In this document: piece after piece, positions 37,004 through 48,390 of the stretch | Layout of the letters: the number at the start of each line of letters is the position of its first letter | Numbering within the stretch: the first letter of the stretch is position 1 | DNA from: Solanum dulcamara | Lineage: Eukaryota > Streptophyta > Magnoliopsida > Solanales > Solanaceae | Direction of reading: 5' to 3' | Assembly (NCBI RefSeq): GCF_947179165.1 | Contig: NC_077242.1 | Location: 34,593,097 to 34,657,096, forward strand | DNA: 64,000 nucleotides | The notes under the pieces: generated by a model | Database searches by the model: none | The model's input: only the letters and a program-made list of their open reading frames with translations | Told to the model about the DNA's origin: nothing | Program-made: the position numbers and the translations under genes

Positions 37004-37694
37004 TGTCACGACCCAACCCCGTAGGCCGTTACTAGGGTCCGACCTGGACCCCCCGTATACATACCTATCAGCTGTGGTCACATTGAACTGTAAATAAGAC
37101 AATATCATATAACAGAGCCCCATTGGGCGACAACGTTTTCATAAACCAGTAGCCCTTTTCATTTGTATCATAACATGACAGGGAACGCAAGCCGACAGGG
37201 CTGCCATAACATAATAAAATATATCATATATCACATAGACCCAGCTAAATCAAATTGACATACACAACCCACATATACATGTCTGCAGACCTCTAAAAAT
37301 ATAAATAACAACATATGGCAGGACAGGGCCCCCATCATACCGCCTAATGGGCAAAACCATTCTATATATCAGTGGATAGTATCAAAAACTAGGCCCCGAA
37401 ACAATGGAGCCTCTTCCAGCTGAGCTGCGTGGAATCCAAAGCTGACGGACTCTCAAAACCTATATTTGTACCTATGGGCATGAACGCAGCCCCCCGAGAA
37501 AGGGGGTCAGTACGACATATGTACTGAGTATGTAAAACATAACATGATACAACTGGAAGCATATCTAAGGTAAAGAAGCAGGGGATAAAATGTTAAATTA
37601 GAAACATGTACCAGTACTCTATGAATCACAAAAACATACATGCTCAAATTTTCAATATAGCCGGCCCCGGTAAGGGTCTGGTGAATCATATATG

Positions 37695-37820
37695 TAGTAT
37701 CAGTATCAGGCCCCAAGCCATCATCATAGTATCAGTACCAGGCCCCAGGCCATCATCATAGCATCAGTATCAGGCCCCAGGCCATCATCATAGTATCAGT
37801 ATCAGGCCCCAGGCCATCAT
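37695..37820 (-). repeat. 32-bp minisatellite in B, four units
   Basis: Units of TAGTATCAGTATCAGGCCCC then AGGCCATCATCA (plus strand). Also present at 40689-40812 in the other LTR, with more substitutions. Confidence 0.85.
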
Positions 37821-39870
37821 ATATAAACATACAGATGCCGGCCCTATAGTGAGGGACTCGGTGAACAATGTAGTGAATTGCTCGAATCAGTTAACCGGCC
37901 TGGGACTCAGAGAAAAAGTGTCACAGTATACACGAGTAGAGTAGTGATAAACCAAACACAGTTTAAATCATTATCCAACACTCAACTATATAAGAGGACT
38001 AAGTTAATGTCTAAGAATTCGAGTAACAATATAGTCACTCTAGCCGCCCTCTAAATTCCATTAGGGGCTACACTAATTATATCTCGAGGTTCCTAGATAT
38101 ATACCAAAGTAAGACTATTCACTTAAAAGTTCCAAAGAAACAGTTCGACTATTATAGGAATTCAATATTTAGAAGTAATTAAGAGATATTTTAGAATGGA
38201 GTTACCTTGGAGTTCAGGTCAGATTCAACTTATAACTAAGTCAAGGACAGGCCCAAAAGAAGAAAGAGAACAAGCTCTATATGGTCTGTACTTTCCTTCA
38301 GGTGATCTTCATATATATATTTCATACCCGGCCCTTCATGGGACTCGGTGAACCACTATGGCATTGTAATCTCATTTTCATATCAAATGCATCTCAATAA
38401 AAATGAGAGATAGCTTCCCATACATTACATTCTGACACATAAAGCCCTACTAGGCAATACATAATCTTCACAGGAACTCTAATACTGAGCAATGGGTATG
38501 GGTTATGAGACGTACTTGGAATCCTGGGAATGGAATTATCCCCGCACTTCATAAACAATCCACTTAAGGCTAAATATTGCCAAAAGGAAAGAAAGATAGT
38601 TGTACGAACTTATACCAAAACATGCCAAGAGAAAGCTTTACATACCTTTTGGGAGTTACCCTTTATCCTGCTCATCTTGTCGTCTTCCGAACCTATTTAA
38701 TATGAAAGTAATATGAATATCAACTACTTTTAACTTTCCAGCATTTTAGATTACGCCTTAATGTTAATGGGATCTATTTCCTTAGTCGTTTCCTCGACTA
38801 GTCCTTTAGTTTGTTAAGGCATTAACGAAAATTGGGCAGCACCTCCCCTATAATGTGCCCTATCCAAATTTACAATTAGGTCCCTAAGACCTACATCCAA
38901 ACAACAACAACCACCTGCAGCAATTCATACCAACAATATACAACATAAACTCCAAACGACTTATTCAAAAATACGGTAGCACAATAGGGCGTCTAGCCTT
39001 TATTTTATAACGCCTTTCATTATACGCAATGAGGGGTTGTGTGGATTAAACTAGAAGCACTCTAACCCACATTATAACATATTTAGTACCTGCAACAACA
39101 CATCAAACCCCTGCAGCAGAACCTCACACGAACAACACTATCCTTCGACGACAATTAAACTATAGCGATTCCAATTTAGTTTATTTCGAACGTCGAGCAT
39201 TTCTACGACATTCTTAAACTTCCAGAAGCATACAAGGGGTGTAATACACCATATAACCATAACATAAACTCCAATTTAAAAGAAAAGGTCTTACCTTACG
39301 TTAAACTTGTCAAACTTGCAAAAACTATCCAAAATGTGAAATCTGGACAGCCCACTGTCTTATATTGTCTCTTAGTTTCGGAGGGGTAATTGAGGGAAAC
39401 AGGATTTGTGTCCTCAATGAAAGTAATAGAAATGTGTATCAAGGTCGCAAAATATTTTGAATTACCCCTACAGTAATTTTGTACGAAAATATATGACCAA
39501 AACACCAACAGCAGTCCGTGTAAGATTTCCAAAACCAAAATCTGGGCTGTACCTCCTCTACACTTCATCACTCTTTTTCGAGCTAATACAAGTAAAACTG
39601 GATTTTGGAGTCTAAATGAAAGTTATAGAACCACGAAATAAATTTCCAAAACATATTGAATCACCCGAAAAGAGTCTATACACAAGAAGTTATACCAATA
39701 TTACTAACCACTGTCCCTTCCAAAAACGGGTTTGTTAACTAGCATTTTCTCTTAGTTTTCCAAGTGTAGAACTGAAAATATAGTTCCGTAAGCATCATAA
39801 TATACATATATACACCTCCACGTATTTTAGGAACTTCGTATATAATTAATTCACGGAGAGAAAATTAGAA

Positions 39871-39877
39871 ACTTACC
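39871..39877 (-). promoter_or_regulatory. 5' splice-site-like motif in B partial LTR
   Basis: On minus AAAGGTAAGTTTC, followed by a block ending CCGTGAATTAATTA. Same module as 25060 and 43072-43078. Confidence 0.4.
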
Positions 39878-39980
39878 TTTAAACTTCAAACGCCATGGCT
39901 GCCTCTCTATATCTCTTTCTCACGTTTCTGTCCAATTTTTCCCAAGTTTACAACTGAAGATATGACTTCTTTCTCACGAA

Positions 39981-39998
39981 CTGCTTTGATACAATTTC
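39981..39998 (-). other. Primer-binding site of rearranged B element
   Basis: On minus GAAATTGTATCAAAGCAG, immediately after the LTR end CGTGACA. It differs slightly from the iMet complement TTGGTATCAGAGC. Confidence 0.7.
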
Positions 39999-40688
39999 TG
40001 TCACGACCCAACCCCATAGGCCGTGACTGGGGTATGACCTGGACCCCCCGTATACATACCTATCAACTGTGGTCACATTGAACTGTAAATAAGACAATAT
40101 CATATAACAGAGCCCCATTGTGCGACAACGTTTTCATAAACCTATAGCTCTTTTCATATGTATCATAACATGATAGGGCACGCAAGCCGACAGGGCTGCC
40201 ATAACATAATAACATATATCATATATCACGTAGACCCATCTAAATCAAACTGACATACACAACCCACATATACATGTCTGCAGACCTCTAAAAATATAAA
40301 TGACAACATATGGCGGGACAGGGCCCCCATCGTACCCCCGAATGGGCAAAACCATTCTATACATCAGTGGATAGTATCAAAAACTAGGCCCCAAAACAAT
40401 GGAGCCTCTTCCAGCTGAGCTGCATGGAATCCTAAGCTGACGGACTCCCAAAACTTATATTTGAACCAGCGGGCATGAACGCAACCCCCGAGAAAGGGGG
40501 TCAGTACGACATATGTACTGAGTATGTAAAACATAATATGATACAACTGGAAGCATATCTGAGGTAAAGAAGCAGGGGATAAAATGTTAAATCAGAAACA
40601 TGTACCAGTACTCTATGAATCACAAAAACATGCATGCTCAAATTTTCAATATAGCCGGCCCCGGCAGGGTCCGGTGAATCATATATGT

Positions 40689-40812
40689 AGTATCAGTATC
40701 AGGCCCCAGGCCATTATCATAGTATTAGTACCAGGCCCCAGGCAATCATCATAGTATTAGTATTAGGCCCCAGGCTATCATCACAGTATCAGTATCAGGC
40801 CCCAGGCCATCA
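40689..40812 (-). repeat. 32-bp minisatellite in B 5' LTR, four units
   Basis: Counterpart of 37695-37820. Confidence 0.85.
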
Positions 40813-42974
40813 TATATATACATAGAGATGTCGTCCCTCTAGCGAGAGACTCGGTGAATAATGCAGTAAATTGCATGAATCGGTTAACCAGCCTGGGACT
40901 CGGAGAAAAAGTGTCACAGTATACACGAGTAGAGTAGTGAGAAACCAAACACAGTTTAAATCATTATCCAAGACTCAACTATATAAGAGGACTAAGTTAT
41001 TGTCTAAGAATTCGAGTAACAGTATAGTCATTCTAGCCGCCCTCTAAATTCCATTAGGGGCTACACTAATTATATCTCGAGGTTCTTAGATATATACTAA
41101 AGTAAGACTATTCACTTAACAGTTCCAAAGAAACAGTTCGACTATTATAGGAATTCAATATTTAGAAGTAATTAAGAGATGTTTCAGAATGGAGTTACCT
41201 TGGAGTTCAGGTCATATTCAACTTATAACTAAGTCAAGGACATGCCCAAAAGAAGAAAGAGAACAAGCTCTATATGGTCTGTACTTTCCTTCAGGTGATC
41301 TTCATATACATATTTCATACCCGGCCCTTCATGGGACTCGGTGAACCACTATGGCATCATAATCTCATTTTCGTATCAAATGCATCTCAATGAAAATGAG
41401 AGATAGCTTCCCATATATTACATTCTGACACATAAAGCCCTACTAGGCAATACATAATCTTCACAGGAACTCTAATACTGAGCAATGGGTAGGGGTTATG
41501 AGGCGTACTTGGAATCCTGGGAATAGAATTATCCCCGCACTTCATAACCAATCCACTTAAGGCTAAACATTGCCAACATGAAAGAAAGATAGTTGTACGA
41601 ACTTATACCAAAACATGCCAAGAGAAAGCTTTACATACCTTTTGGGAGTTACCCTTTATCCTGCTCATCTCGTCGTCTTCCGCACCTATTCAATATGAAA
41701 GTAATACGAATATCAACTACTTTTAACTTTCCAGCATCTTAGATTACGCCTTAATGTTAATGGAATCTATTTCCTTAGTCATTTCCTCGACTAGTCCTTT
41801 AGTTTGTTAAGGCGTTAACGAAAATTGGGCAGCACCTCCCCTATAATGTGCCCTATCCGAATTTCCAATTAGGTCCCTAAGACCTACAGCCAACCAACAA
41901 CAACAAACTGCAGCAATTCATACCAACAATATACAACATAAACTCCAAATGACTTATTCAAAAATACGGTAGCACAATAGGGCGTCTAGCCTTTATTTTG
42001 TAACGCCTTTCATTATACGCAATGAGGGGTCGTGTGGATTCAACTAGAAGAACCCTAACCCATATTAGAACATATTTAGTCCCTGCAACAACACATCAAA
42101 CCCCTGCAGCAGAACCTCACACGAACAACACTGTCCTTCGACGACAATTTAACTATAGCAATTCCAATTTAGTTTATTTCAAACGTCGAGCATTTCTACG
42201 ACATTCTTATACTTCCAGCAGCATACAAGGGGTTTAATACACCATATAACCATACCATAAACTCCAATTTAAAAGAAAAGGTCTTACCTTACGTTAAACT
42301 TGTCAAACTTGCAAAAACTATCCAAAATGTGAAATCTGGACAGCCCATTGTCTTATATTGTCGCTTAGTTTCAGAGGGGTAATTGAGGGAAAAAGGATTT
42401 GTGTCCTCAATGAAAGTTATAAACATGTGTATCAAGGTCGTAAAAAATTTTGAATTACCCCTACAACAATTTTGTACGAAAATATATGACCAAAACACCA
42501 ACAGCAGTCCGTATAAGATTTCCAAAACCAAAATCTGGGCAGTACCTCCTCTATACTTCATCACCCTTTTTTGAGATGATACAAGTAAAACTCGATTTTG
42601 GAGTCTAAATGAAAGTTATAGAACCACGAAATAAATTTCCAAAACATATTGAATCACCCGAAAATAATCTATACACAAGAAGTTATACCAATATTACTAA
42701 CCACTGTCCCTTCCAAAAATGGGTTTGTTAACTAGCGTTTTCTCTTAGTTTTCCAAGTGTAGAACTGAAAATATAGTTCCGTAAGCATCATAATATACAT
42801 ATATACACTTCCATGTATTTTAGGAACATCGTATATAATTAATTCATTGAGAGAAAATTAGAAACTTATCTTTAAACTTCAAACGCCATGGCTGCCTCTC
42901 TATCTCTCTTTCTCATGTTTCTGTCTAATTTTTCCCAAGTGTACAGCTGAAGAAATGACTTCTTAGTCATCATA

Positions 42975-42979
<5 letters not shown>

Positions 42980-43012
<33 letters not shown>
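42980..43012. repeat. AT microsatellite in B LTR
   Basis: An uninterrupted alternating AT run of about 33 bp. Confidence 0.9.
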
Positions 43013-43016
<4 letters not shown>

Positions 43017-43071
43017 CTCCACGTGCTTGAGAAACACCGTAGCTAATTAATTCACGGAAGAAAATCAAGGA

Positions 43072-43078
43072 ACTTACC
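43072..43078 (-). promoter_or_regulatory. 5' splice-site-like motif in B 5' LTR
   Basis: On minus AAGGTAAGTTCC, about 95 bp after a TATATA at 43173-43180 and followed by TCCGTGAATTAATTAG. Confidence 0.45.
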
Positions 43079-43679
43079 TTAAACTTTCTCCAACCATGGC
43101 TGCCTCTTCTCACGTTTTTTCTCTCTATGTTTTGGACTGATTTTTGGCTAAGTATGCTGTACTTAGTCATTACATATATATCCACCCTTTTTAAAGGTGC
43201 CACGTGGTAGCCCCCGAGGACGCCACCTAGTTCATGCGGCCTATCACACGTCGCCACATGGCAGCGGGGTCCACCCCCCAAGCAGGAAGGTGAGTCACCT
43301 GCTTGATTGTCACCTTCTTGCTTGAGGTGCTTGCTTGTCACCTGCTTGCTTGACTTTTGTAAGTTCGGAAACTAGTTTTTGCTCCCTCTCGTAGGTTTGT
43401 AATCTCGTCTTATTTTAAGAGCCTATGTAACCCATGCTACACAAGCTTGGTATGTACTCCAATAGCTTAAGTATGTAAGACTTCCAAGTTAGTAGCTTAC
43501 ATAGCTAAATCGAGTTGTACGACTCATTACTTGGCCCCCAATTCCTTCCGAATTCTTAGAAAAGTCACACTCTCCCTTCCTTAGGGTCATTTGATAGTGT
43601 CTTAGCGTATCCGGCTCACATGATAATGTCTAAGGAACTTAGGAGACATTCTGAGCTTAAAAAAAGGGTGGGGGTAACA

Positions 43680-43684
43680 TGTTG
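43680..43684. repeat. Target-site duplication TGTTG (right of rearranged B)
   Basis: Matches 36999-37003. Confidence 0.88.
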
Positions 43685-43810
43685 TTTTACCTGAGATGGT
43701 GTCTGAGGGTCTGGCGGAGCATCCAGGACCAGTACCCTCCTCTCTTAATGCCTTTAGGCAGTAAATATCCTTCTACTTTTGTGAATAAAAGTTCTTTTGG
43801 TAGTAAATGT
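43685..43810 (+). other. Last 126 bp of element A internal region
   Basis: Lies between the B insertion and the A 3' LTR. There is no clear polypurine tract before TGTAATGACAC; the preceding bases are TTTGGTAGTAAATGT. This suggests decay or an unusual A terminus. Confidence 0.55.
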
Positions 43811-46756
43811 TGTAATGACACTCCACTTTATGTCCTCTATTTTTCGATATTTTTAGCATTTAGAGCTTTTTTGTACTGACCCCAAATCCTTTATGACTTT
43901 CTGATACTGATAATTTGGTCGCCTAATCATTCATTTGGGTTTTATGCTCGTTTCCCTATTTTGATCCCTTAGAGTTTGAACTGTTAACTTTAGTTAAAAC
44001 TCTAGTAAAACAACCTATGAATGGAATTATGATTGTTCCATCAGCTTTAGAATGTTCATTTTAGGCTAGCAACATTTTTGGCTCGAGTCCCAAAGTTGTC
44101 GAAGCGAGATTGAGCCATTAGGCATTTTAGGCTTTAAGCTTTAGCCTAAGTTTGACTTTGGTAACATTCTTGATAAACATGCTCAGATTGAAATTCTGTC
44201 AGCGCGATTATCTTTGGAATGTCGAGTTTGGTCTAGAATGACCTTTCATATGGTTCCTGAGGCTTCTGAACTCATTTAGAGCCCCTTTGTGGATTTTTAC
44301 GTAAAATAACGCTAGGATGTGAGACCCACTTTTCATTGAGATGACCTTGAATGGAAATTTTGAATGTGCCATTGAGTCCGAAATGTCGAATTTAGTGGGC
44401 TAGCATAGTTCATTTGTGCGCACAGGGTTCCAAACTAATTCCGAGCACCATATCAGAGTATTTTCAACCCTCAAAGTTCAACTGGTACAGCCCTTAATGG
44501 TACACCTTAGGTTGCTCTTTGTGATTGCGGACCTAGTCTCCACATTCGCAGAGAAGATGAGGTTCTCCCTCCGCATTCGCGAACCTAGTCCCTACTTTCA
44601 TGGAGAAGAGGTAGCCTACTCTCTACATTCACTGGCTTAGTCCTCACAATCATGGAGAAGGATGAGGTTTTCCCTTCGCGTTCATGGACCTAGTCCCCGC
44701 GTTTGCAAAGGTTAGCTGAGTGGTCTTTTAATTAAGACCAATAGCCATTTTCAACCGGACTTAACTTGGAATTTTTGCAATTTTGGGAGCTAAGAAGCTC
44801 TAAAATGAGCGTTTCCAAGTATTATGCATTCGTGTTGATCATGGTTACGCATTGAAGTGCTTGGGGGACATTTGGGGCTCATATTTTGAGTGTACTAGCA
44901 ATTAAATGTTATTTAGAGGTCAAAAATTTCATATTTGAGGATTCAGAGCGTACGTGATAGGCTTCAAGGTAGGCTACAGACTCCCACTATAAATGAGTTG
45001 TATTAGATATTGTTTATTATATATTCATGTAATTTAGATTGCTATTTTCCGAGATTAGAGTTCTCGTCCTCTCATTTCATTTTCATGGTCCCCGATTGAG
45101 CTTTAGGCTAGAGTAGTCTCGTGAAATCCTTGCTTTAAGTTATGGGCCTCATTTGTGGTATTGACTTAGCATTATTATCCTTTCTAGGATTGATATTTAT
45201 GAACTTAGGATATGTTTGAGCCTTAGGTGCTTTAGGAGGTGTTTATTTCCCCTCATAGCTAGGCGTAGCTTCAAGTAGGGCTTATTTCGGATGGTACCTG
45301 GTGCTAATGCCTGAGACCTCAGTGGATCATCGTAGTTATAGGTTTGGCTTAGCTATGCTCGTTGGGAGCTAAAATGACATATTTTGGGGTAAGGCATCAA
45401 TCTTAGAGATATTTTCTTCCCCTATATGATTTTGAGCCATTCCTCGGTCTCTTCGCTTTATGTTTTACGGTAGGATTAAGATGCCTTTATGTCAATTATT
45501 TATTATAGGGCCCGAGGCTGTATTCAAGGAGTGATTGGATCCCAGTTTAGTTCCTTTTCTTAGGTAGTATGGTATGACTTGATCTTACTTTTCGCATTGT
45601 ATGTGTCTTGTTTGGATGTTGGTAATGGCATGCTTACTTTGATTGAGCATTTTCACATGTTTTGTGGTATGATACAGGTTCCTTCATGGACTTTTCTAAT
45701 GTTTTGGACACTGGTTTTGAGATTCATGAGGCATCGAGGGCACTCCTTTTTACTAGAAGAATTAGAGGCATCAAGCATGCACTCATCTTTTATTGATATC
45801 CGGTGCGATCACCATTTTTGTATATTGGTTGCATCGGGGATGCCTTTAGCCTGTACTTGATTATCTGGTGCGACATCGTCCTTTTCTTCATCCGCTTGGC
45901 AACTCATTCTCTAGTACCACTACAAGGATGTTATTTGTTTATATAAAACCTGGTTTGAGCCTAGGTAGTATGTACAGACTTCCTGCGTCTCCTTTAGGCT
46001 CCTCTTGCCGGTGCACTACTAAACTAGATGAGGGAGTTGTATGGGTCCTATCTGGCAGGTCGAGAGATGGGGTAGGTCTATACACTTGTTATTGACGATC
46101 TTGAGAGCCACCAATGATGTTACTAGTTCTTACTATAGATTTATATTCAGTAGCATCACCTATCACCAGTATACTTGTTTGTTGTTTAGTCCCCCCCCCC
46201 CTCCGATTTTATAGGGGTTGGGGGTATGTTTGTCATTTTTTGTACCTTCTCGGGGTATGGGCGTCCGGTTGGTTATCATTTCATTATACTTATAGTTATC
46301 TTATGTTGTGATTGTAGTTGGTCAACAGGGTGTCTTTGTCTATATTTATTGTTGGTACTCCCAGGTTTGATAGAGTTGGATTAGTCCTTAGGCGACTATG
46401 TGATCAACAGAGTTAGTAAGTATTTCGTTCTTGATTAGTTGATTCCTATAGTGCCTTAACATTGTAAATAGGTTGTTGTCTTGTGTTTTCTTGTGTGTTT
46501 CTTGACTCTACTCTTTTCTCTACGTATCCTATCTTCTTGCTCTTATTTCTTGTACAACATTGTGATAGTTCCTGATTATTTACTTATGTTGTATTTACCT
46601 TGTTATATGTTATCTATACTTGCTTTATCTGTGGAGCTCAGTTGTCCTATGCCTACTGAGTACCATTCGTTTATGGTTCATACTACACTTTTGCACCCTG
46701 CAGAATATAGTATGGGTCATCTCCGGTGATTTTTAATTGGTGCGGAGAAGCTTGCT
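43811..46756 (+). mobile_element. Element A 3' LTR (3' end missing)
   Basis: Starts TGTAATGACACTCC and runs parallel to 31063-33940, losing similarity shortly after GGTGCGGAGAAGC (about 46750). The last 350 bp and the matching target-site duplication are absent; E sequence follows. Frames such as 45579-45860 and 46481-46729 are chance openings in LTR sequence. An 11-C run lies at 46191-46201. Confidence 0.8.
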
Positions 46757-48310
46757 TATATATGCCCAAACTCACACTTTGATTAAGAAGTACAAAGAGG
46801 CCGTTTTCAAATATAGAACCCAACTTGGTTGTAGTCAATATTTCCAAAAAAATAAACATGCATAAAGTAAATGGTTTTTTTTGTTATTTTAGTAATTAAA
46901 TGTTCTTAGTAACAGATTAAAGTAGACTCAAGGTTGTAAACAATATGAGATGGTAACTAGGACTGTGTTCCCTATGACATGTAACTCAATAGTTGTTAGG
47001 TATTGGTGATATCGTATCAATGTGTCACATGTAAAATCTAGCAATTTATGTACATCTAAACACCTTCAAGTACTTTTAAATGTATTTCACTCATCACCTC
47101 ACGGTCTCAGAGGTTATTACCAACTAACTCTTATTTTTGATCTCAGAAAACTATGCCTCCCGGGGCTCAAGTTCTTAGACAAAGGTTTAGACTTAGAATC
47201 TCTATTGTAGTTTTCTTTTCCTAATTACTACCCCTCTCCCCCATAAAGTTATGAATATAGACGAGTTTTAACTTGTGCATTCGTTAAAAGGAAAACAAGA
47301 TAAAGAAAATTTTACTACAATTCTAAGCACTTAACGACAATCACCTATATGTTTTGCCAACTTCATTATTGTGTCTTGGTTCCGATAACCTTAGTTATAG
47401 GGTTTAGCTACTCATAGTCACAAGGATGAATCAAGAATCAATATGAAATTCATAAAACAATACTCGTATTTATGGAAAAGTAAACCTTAAATCACATGAT
47501 GAAGAAAGAATCAAGAACGAACAAAAGATTAGATTGCACATCTGAATCTTTAAAAGTAGTTGAAATATGTTCTCACAATATTCAAAAATCAAAAAAAAAT
47601 ATAACCCTTAAAATAAAATAAGTTCGAGTATTTATAGAAGTACAAAACCTAATCCTAAACCAACTAGGAAAATTGGGTCAATGGATGTAATGAAGGCTCT
47701 TTACAAGCCATGGTGTGATTCACCGTCAGTGGAAAGCAGTCATGGTCTTCTCCTTGAATTTATCGGCTTCCTGCCTCACCACTTCACATCCAACTTTCAC
47801 GGTCTATTTAGGATACCATGCCCCGTGAATAGGCTCATAGAAATCCCTTTAGACTTTTCTTTGAATCATATGTGCTTTCTTCATGGGAAACATCCACGAC
47901 CCGTGGTACATTAAACGTCCTATGGTCAGGATTGTGGAAATATCTTTGGCCATCTCCTGAGTGCTTTTTTTAGCTTCTCATTCACACACACCTTTCACGG
48001 CTTGCATGCTCCTCCATGTCCTGTGAAGGGTGTCATGGGATTCACTTGGTCCTTTCAACAAAATGCTCAGCAGACTTTTCACGAATGACTTCCATGCGGC
48101 TTTCACTGGTCCACGATGCGTTAAGGGTCTCATGAATCTACACTTGTATCTAATATCAAAGAAAAACTCATTAACGCTCCGAAAATCATGTGTGACTCTA
48201 TTTTTCTGCAAAATAACCAAAATGCACATCATATCTAAAAAAACACGCTTGGAACTCACACTAATCCACCATTTTGAGCATCAAAAGTGTCATAAATACG
48301 CGACACATCA
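46757..48310 (-). mobile_element. Family-E 3' LTR (Athila/Tat-like), minus strand
   Basis: On minus the LTR starts TGATGTGTCGCG at 48310, after a polypurine tract. It carries TATAAATA (47629-47636), ATGAGTAGCTAAACCCTATA (near 47400; a leader motif common in Athila/Tat LTRs) and GTCTAAGAACTTGAGCCCC (near 47170). It matches 10829-12180 in these blocks. The 3' end near 46757 is only approximate. No gene was recognised; the frames at 47681-47914 and 47978-48356 lie within the LTR. Confidence 0.65.
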
Positions 48311-48325
48311 ACACCCTCAACTTGG
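48311..48325 (-). other. Polypurine tract of E element
   Basis: On minus GTTCCAAGTTGAGGGTGT runs into the LTR start. It resembles the AAGTTTGGGGGTGTTGA arrangement of Athila/Tat elements. Confidence 0.6.
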
Positions 48326-48390
48326 AACCACTGTTTGTCCTCTAGCAATGACATAAAATAAAATAGCAATACATCCAATCAAAAATGGCT
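48326..48390 (-). other. E internal tail, ending at duplication junction
   Basis: The 65 bp upstream (minus) of the polypurine tract. At 48390/48391 the sequence switches abruptly to the interior of the D 3' LTR. Confidence 0.65.

Larger units (their letters stand above)
37004..39972 (-). mobile_element. B element, 5'-truncated 3' LTR
   Basis: Matches 39999-42966 with a few percent divergence (about 8 differences in the first 135 bp, fewer later). Homology stops at TGACTTCTT: this copy then continues TCTCACG, while the full LTR continues AGTCATC. It carries four minisatellite units at 37695-37820. The 91-codon frame at 39296-39571 is present in both LTR copies but diverges mainly at amino-acid-changing sites. 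Confidence 0.88.
37004..43679 (-). mobile_element. Rearranged family-B element (LTR-PBS-partial LTR)
   Basis: Flanked by TGTTG on both sides, with ends TGTCACGACCC and GGGGGTAACA. In minus orientation it has a complete LTR (43679-39999), a primer site, then directly a second LTR lacking its first 0.7 kb (39972-37004). The whole gag-pol region and the polypurine tract are gone. The intact target-site duplication shows that the deletion followed insertion or that the element integrated in this form. Confidence 0.9.
39999..43679 (-). mobile_element. B element, complete 5' LTR (3681 bp)
   Basis: On minus it starts TGTTACCCCCACCC and ends GGGTTGGGTCGTGACA. It aligns with the plus solo LTR at 27888-31048. 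The leader module (splice-like motif plus TGAATTAATTA) appears twice, near 43070 and 42840-42880, separated by an AT microsatellite. This suggests an internal tandem duplication of roughly 0.2 kb. The 91-codon frame at 42289-42564 is discussed under rejected items. Confidence 0.88.

Noticed and set aside
39296..42564. A 91-codon minus-strand frame present in both B LTR copies (39296-39571 and 42289-42564), ending just before a splice-like motif
   Set aside because: The two copies differ by about 14 bases, and 9 of those alter the protein. That is what neutral drift gives, and the family resemblance comes from LTR identity. No domain is recognisable.
42980..43012. AT-rich runs as replication origin or matrix-attachment site
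   Set aside because: A simple microsatellite within an LTR; nothing else supports an origin or attachment site.
45579..46729. Cluster of plus-strand frames of 62-93 codons
   Set aside because: All lie in the A 3' LTR, show no domain or coding bias, and their counterparts in the 5' LTR are not conserved as frames.
47681..48356. Overlapping frames on both strands suggesting a small gene pair
   Set aside because: They sit in an E LTR just inside its start, overlap each other on opposite strands and have no recognisable product.
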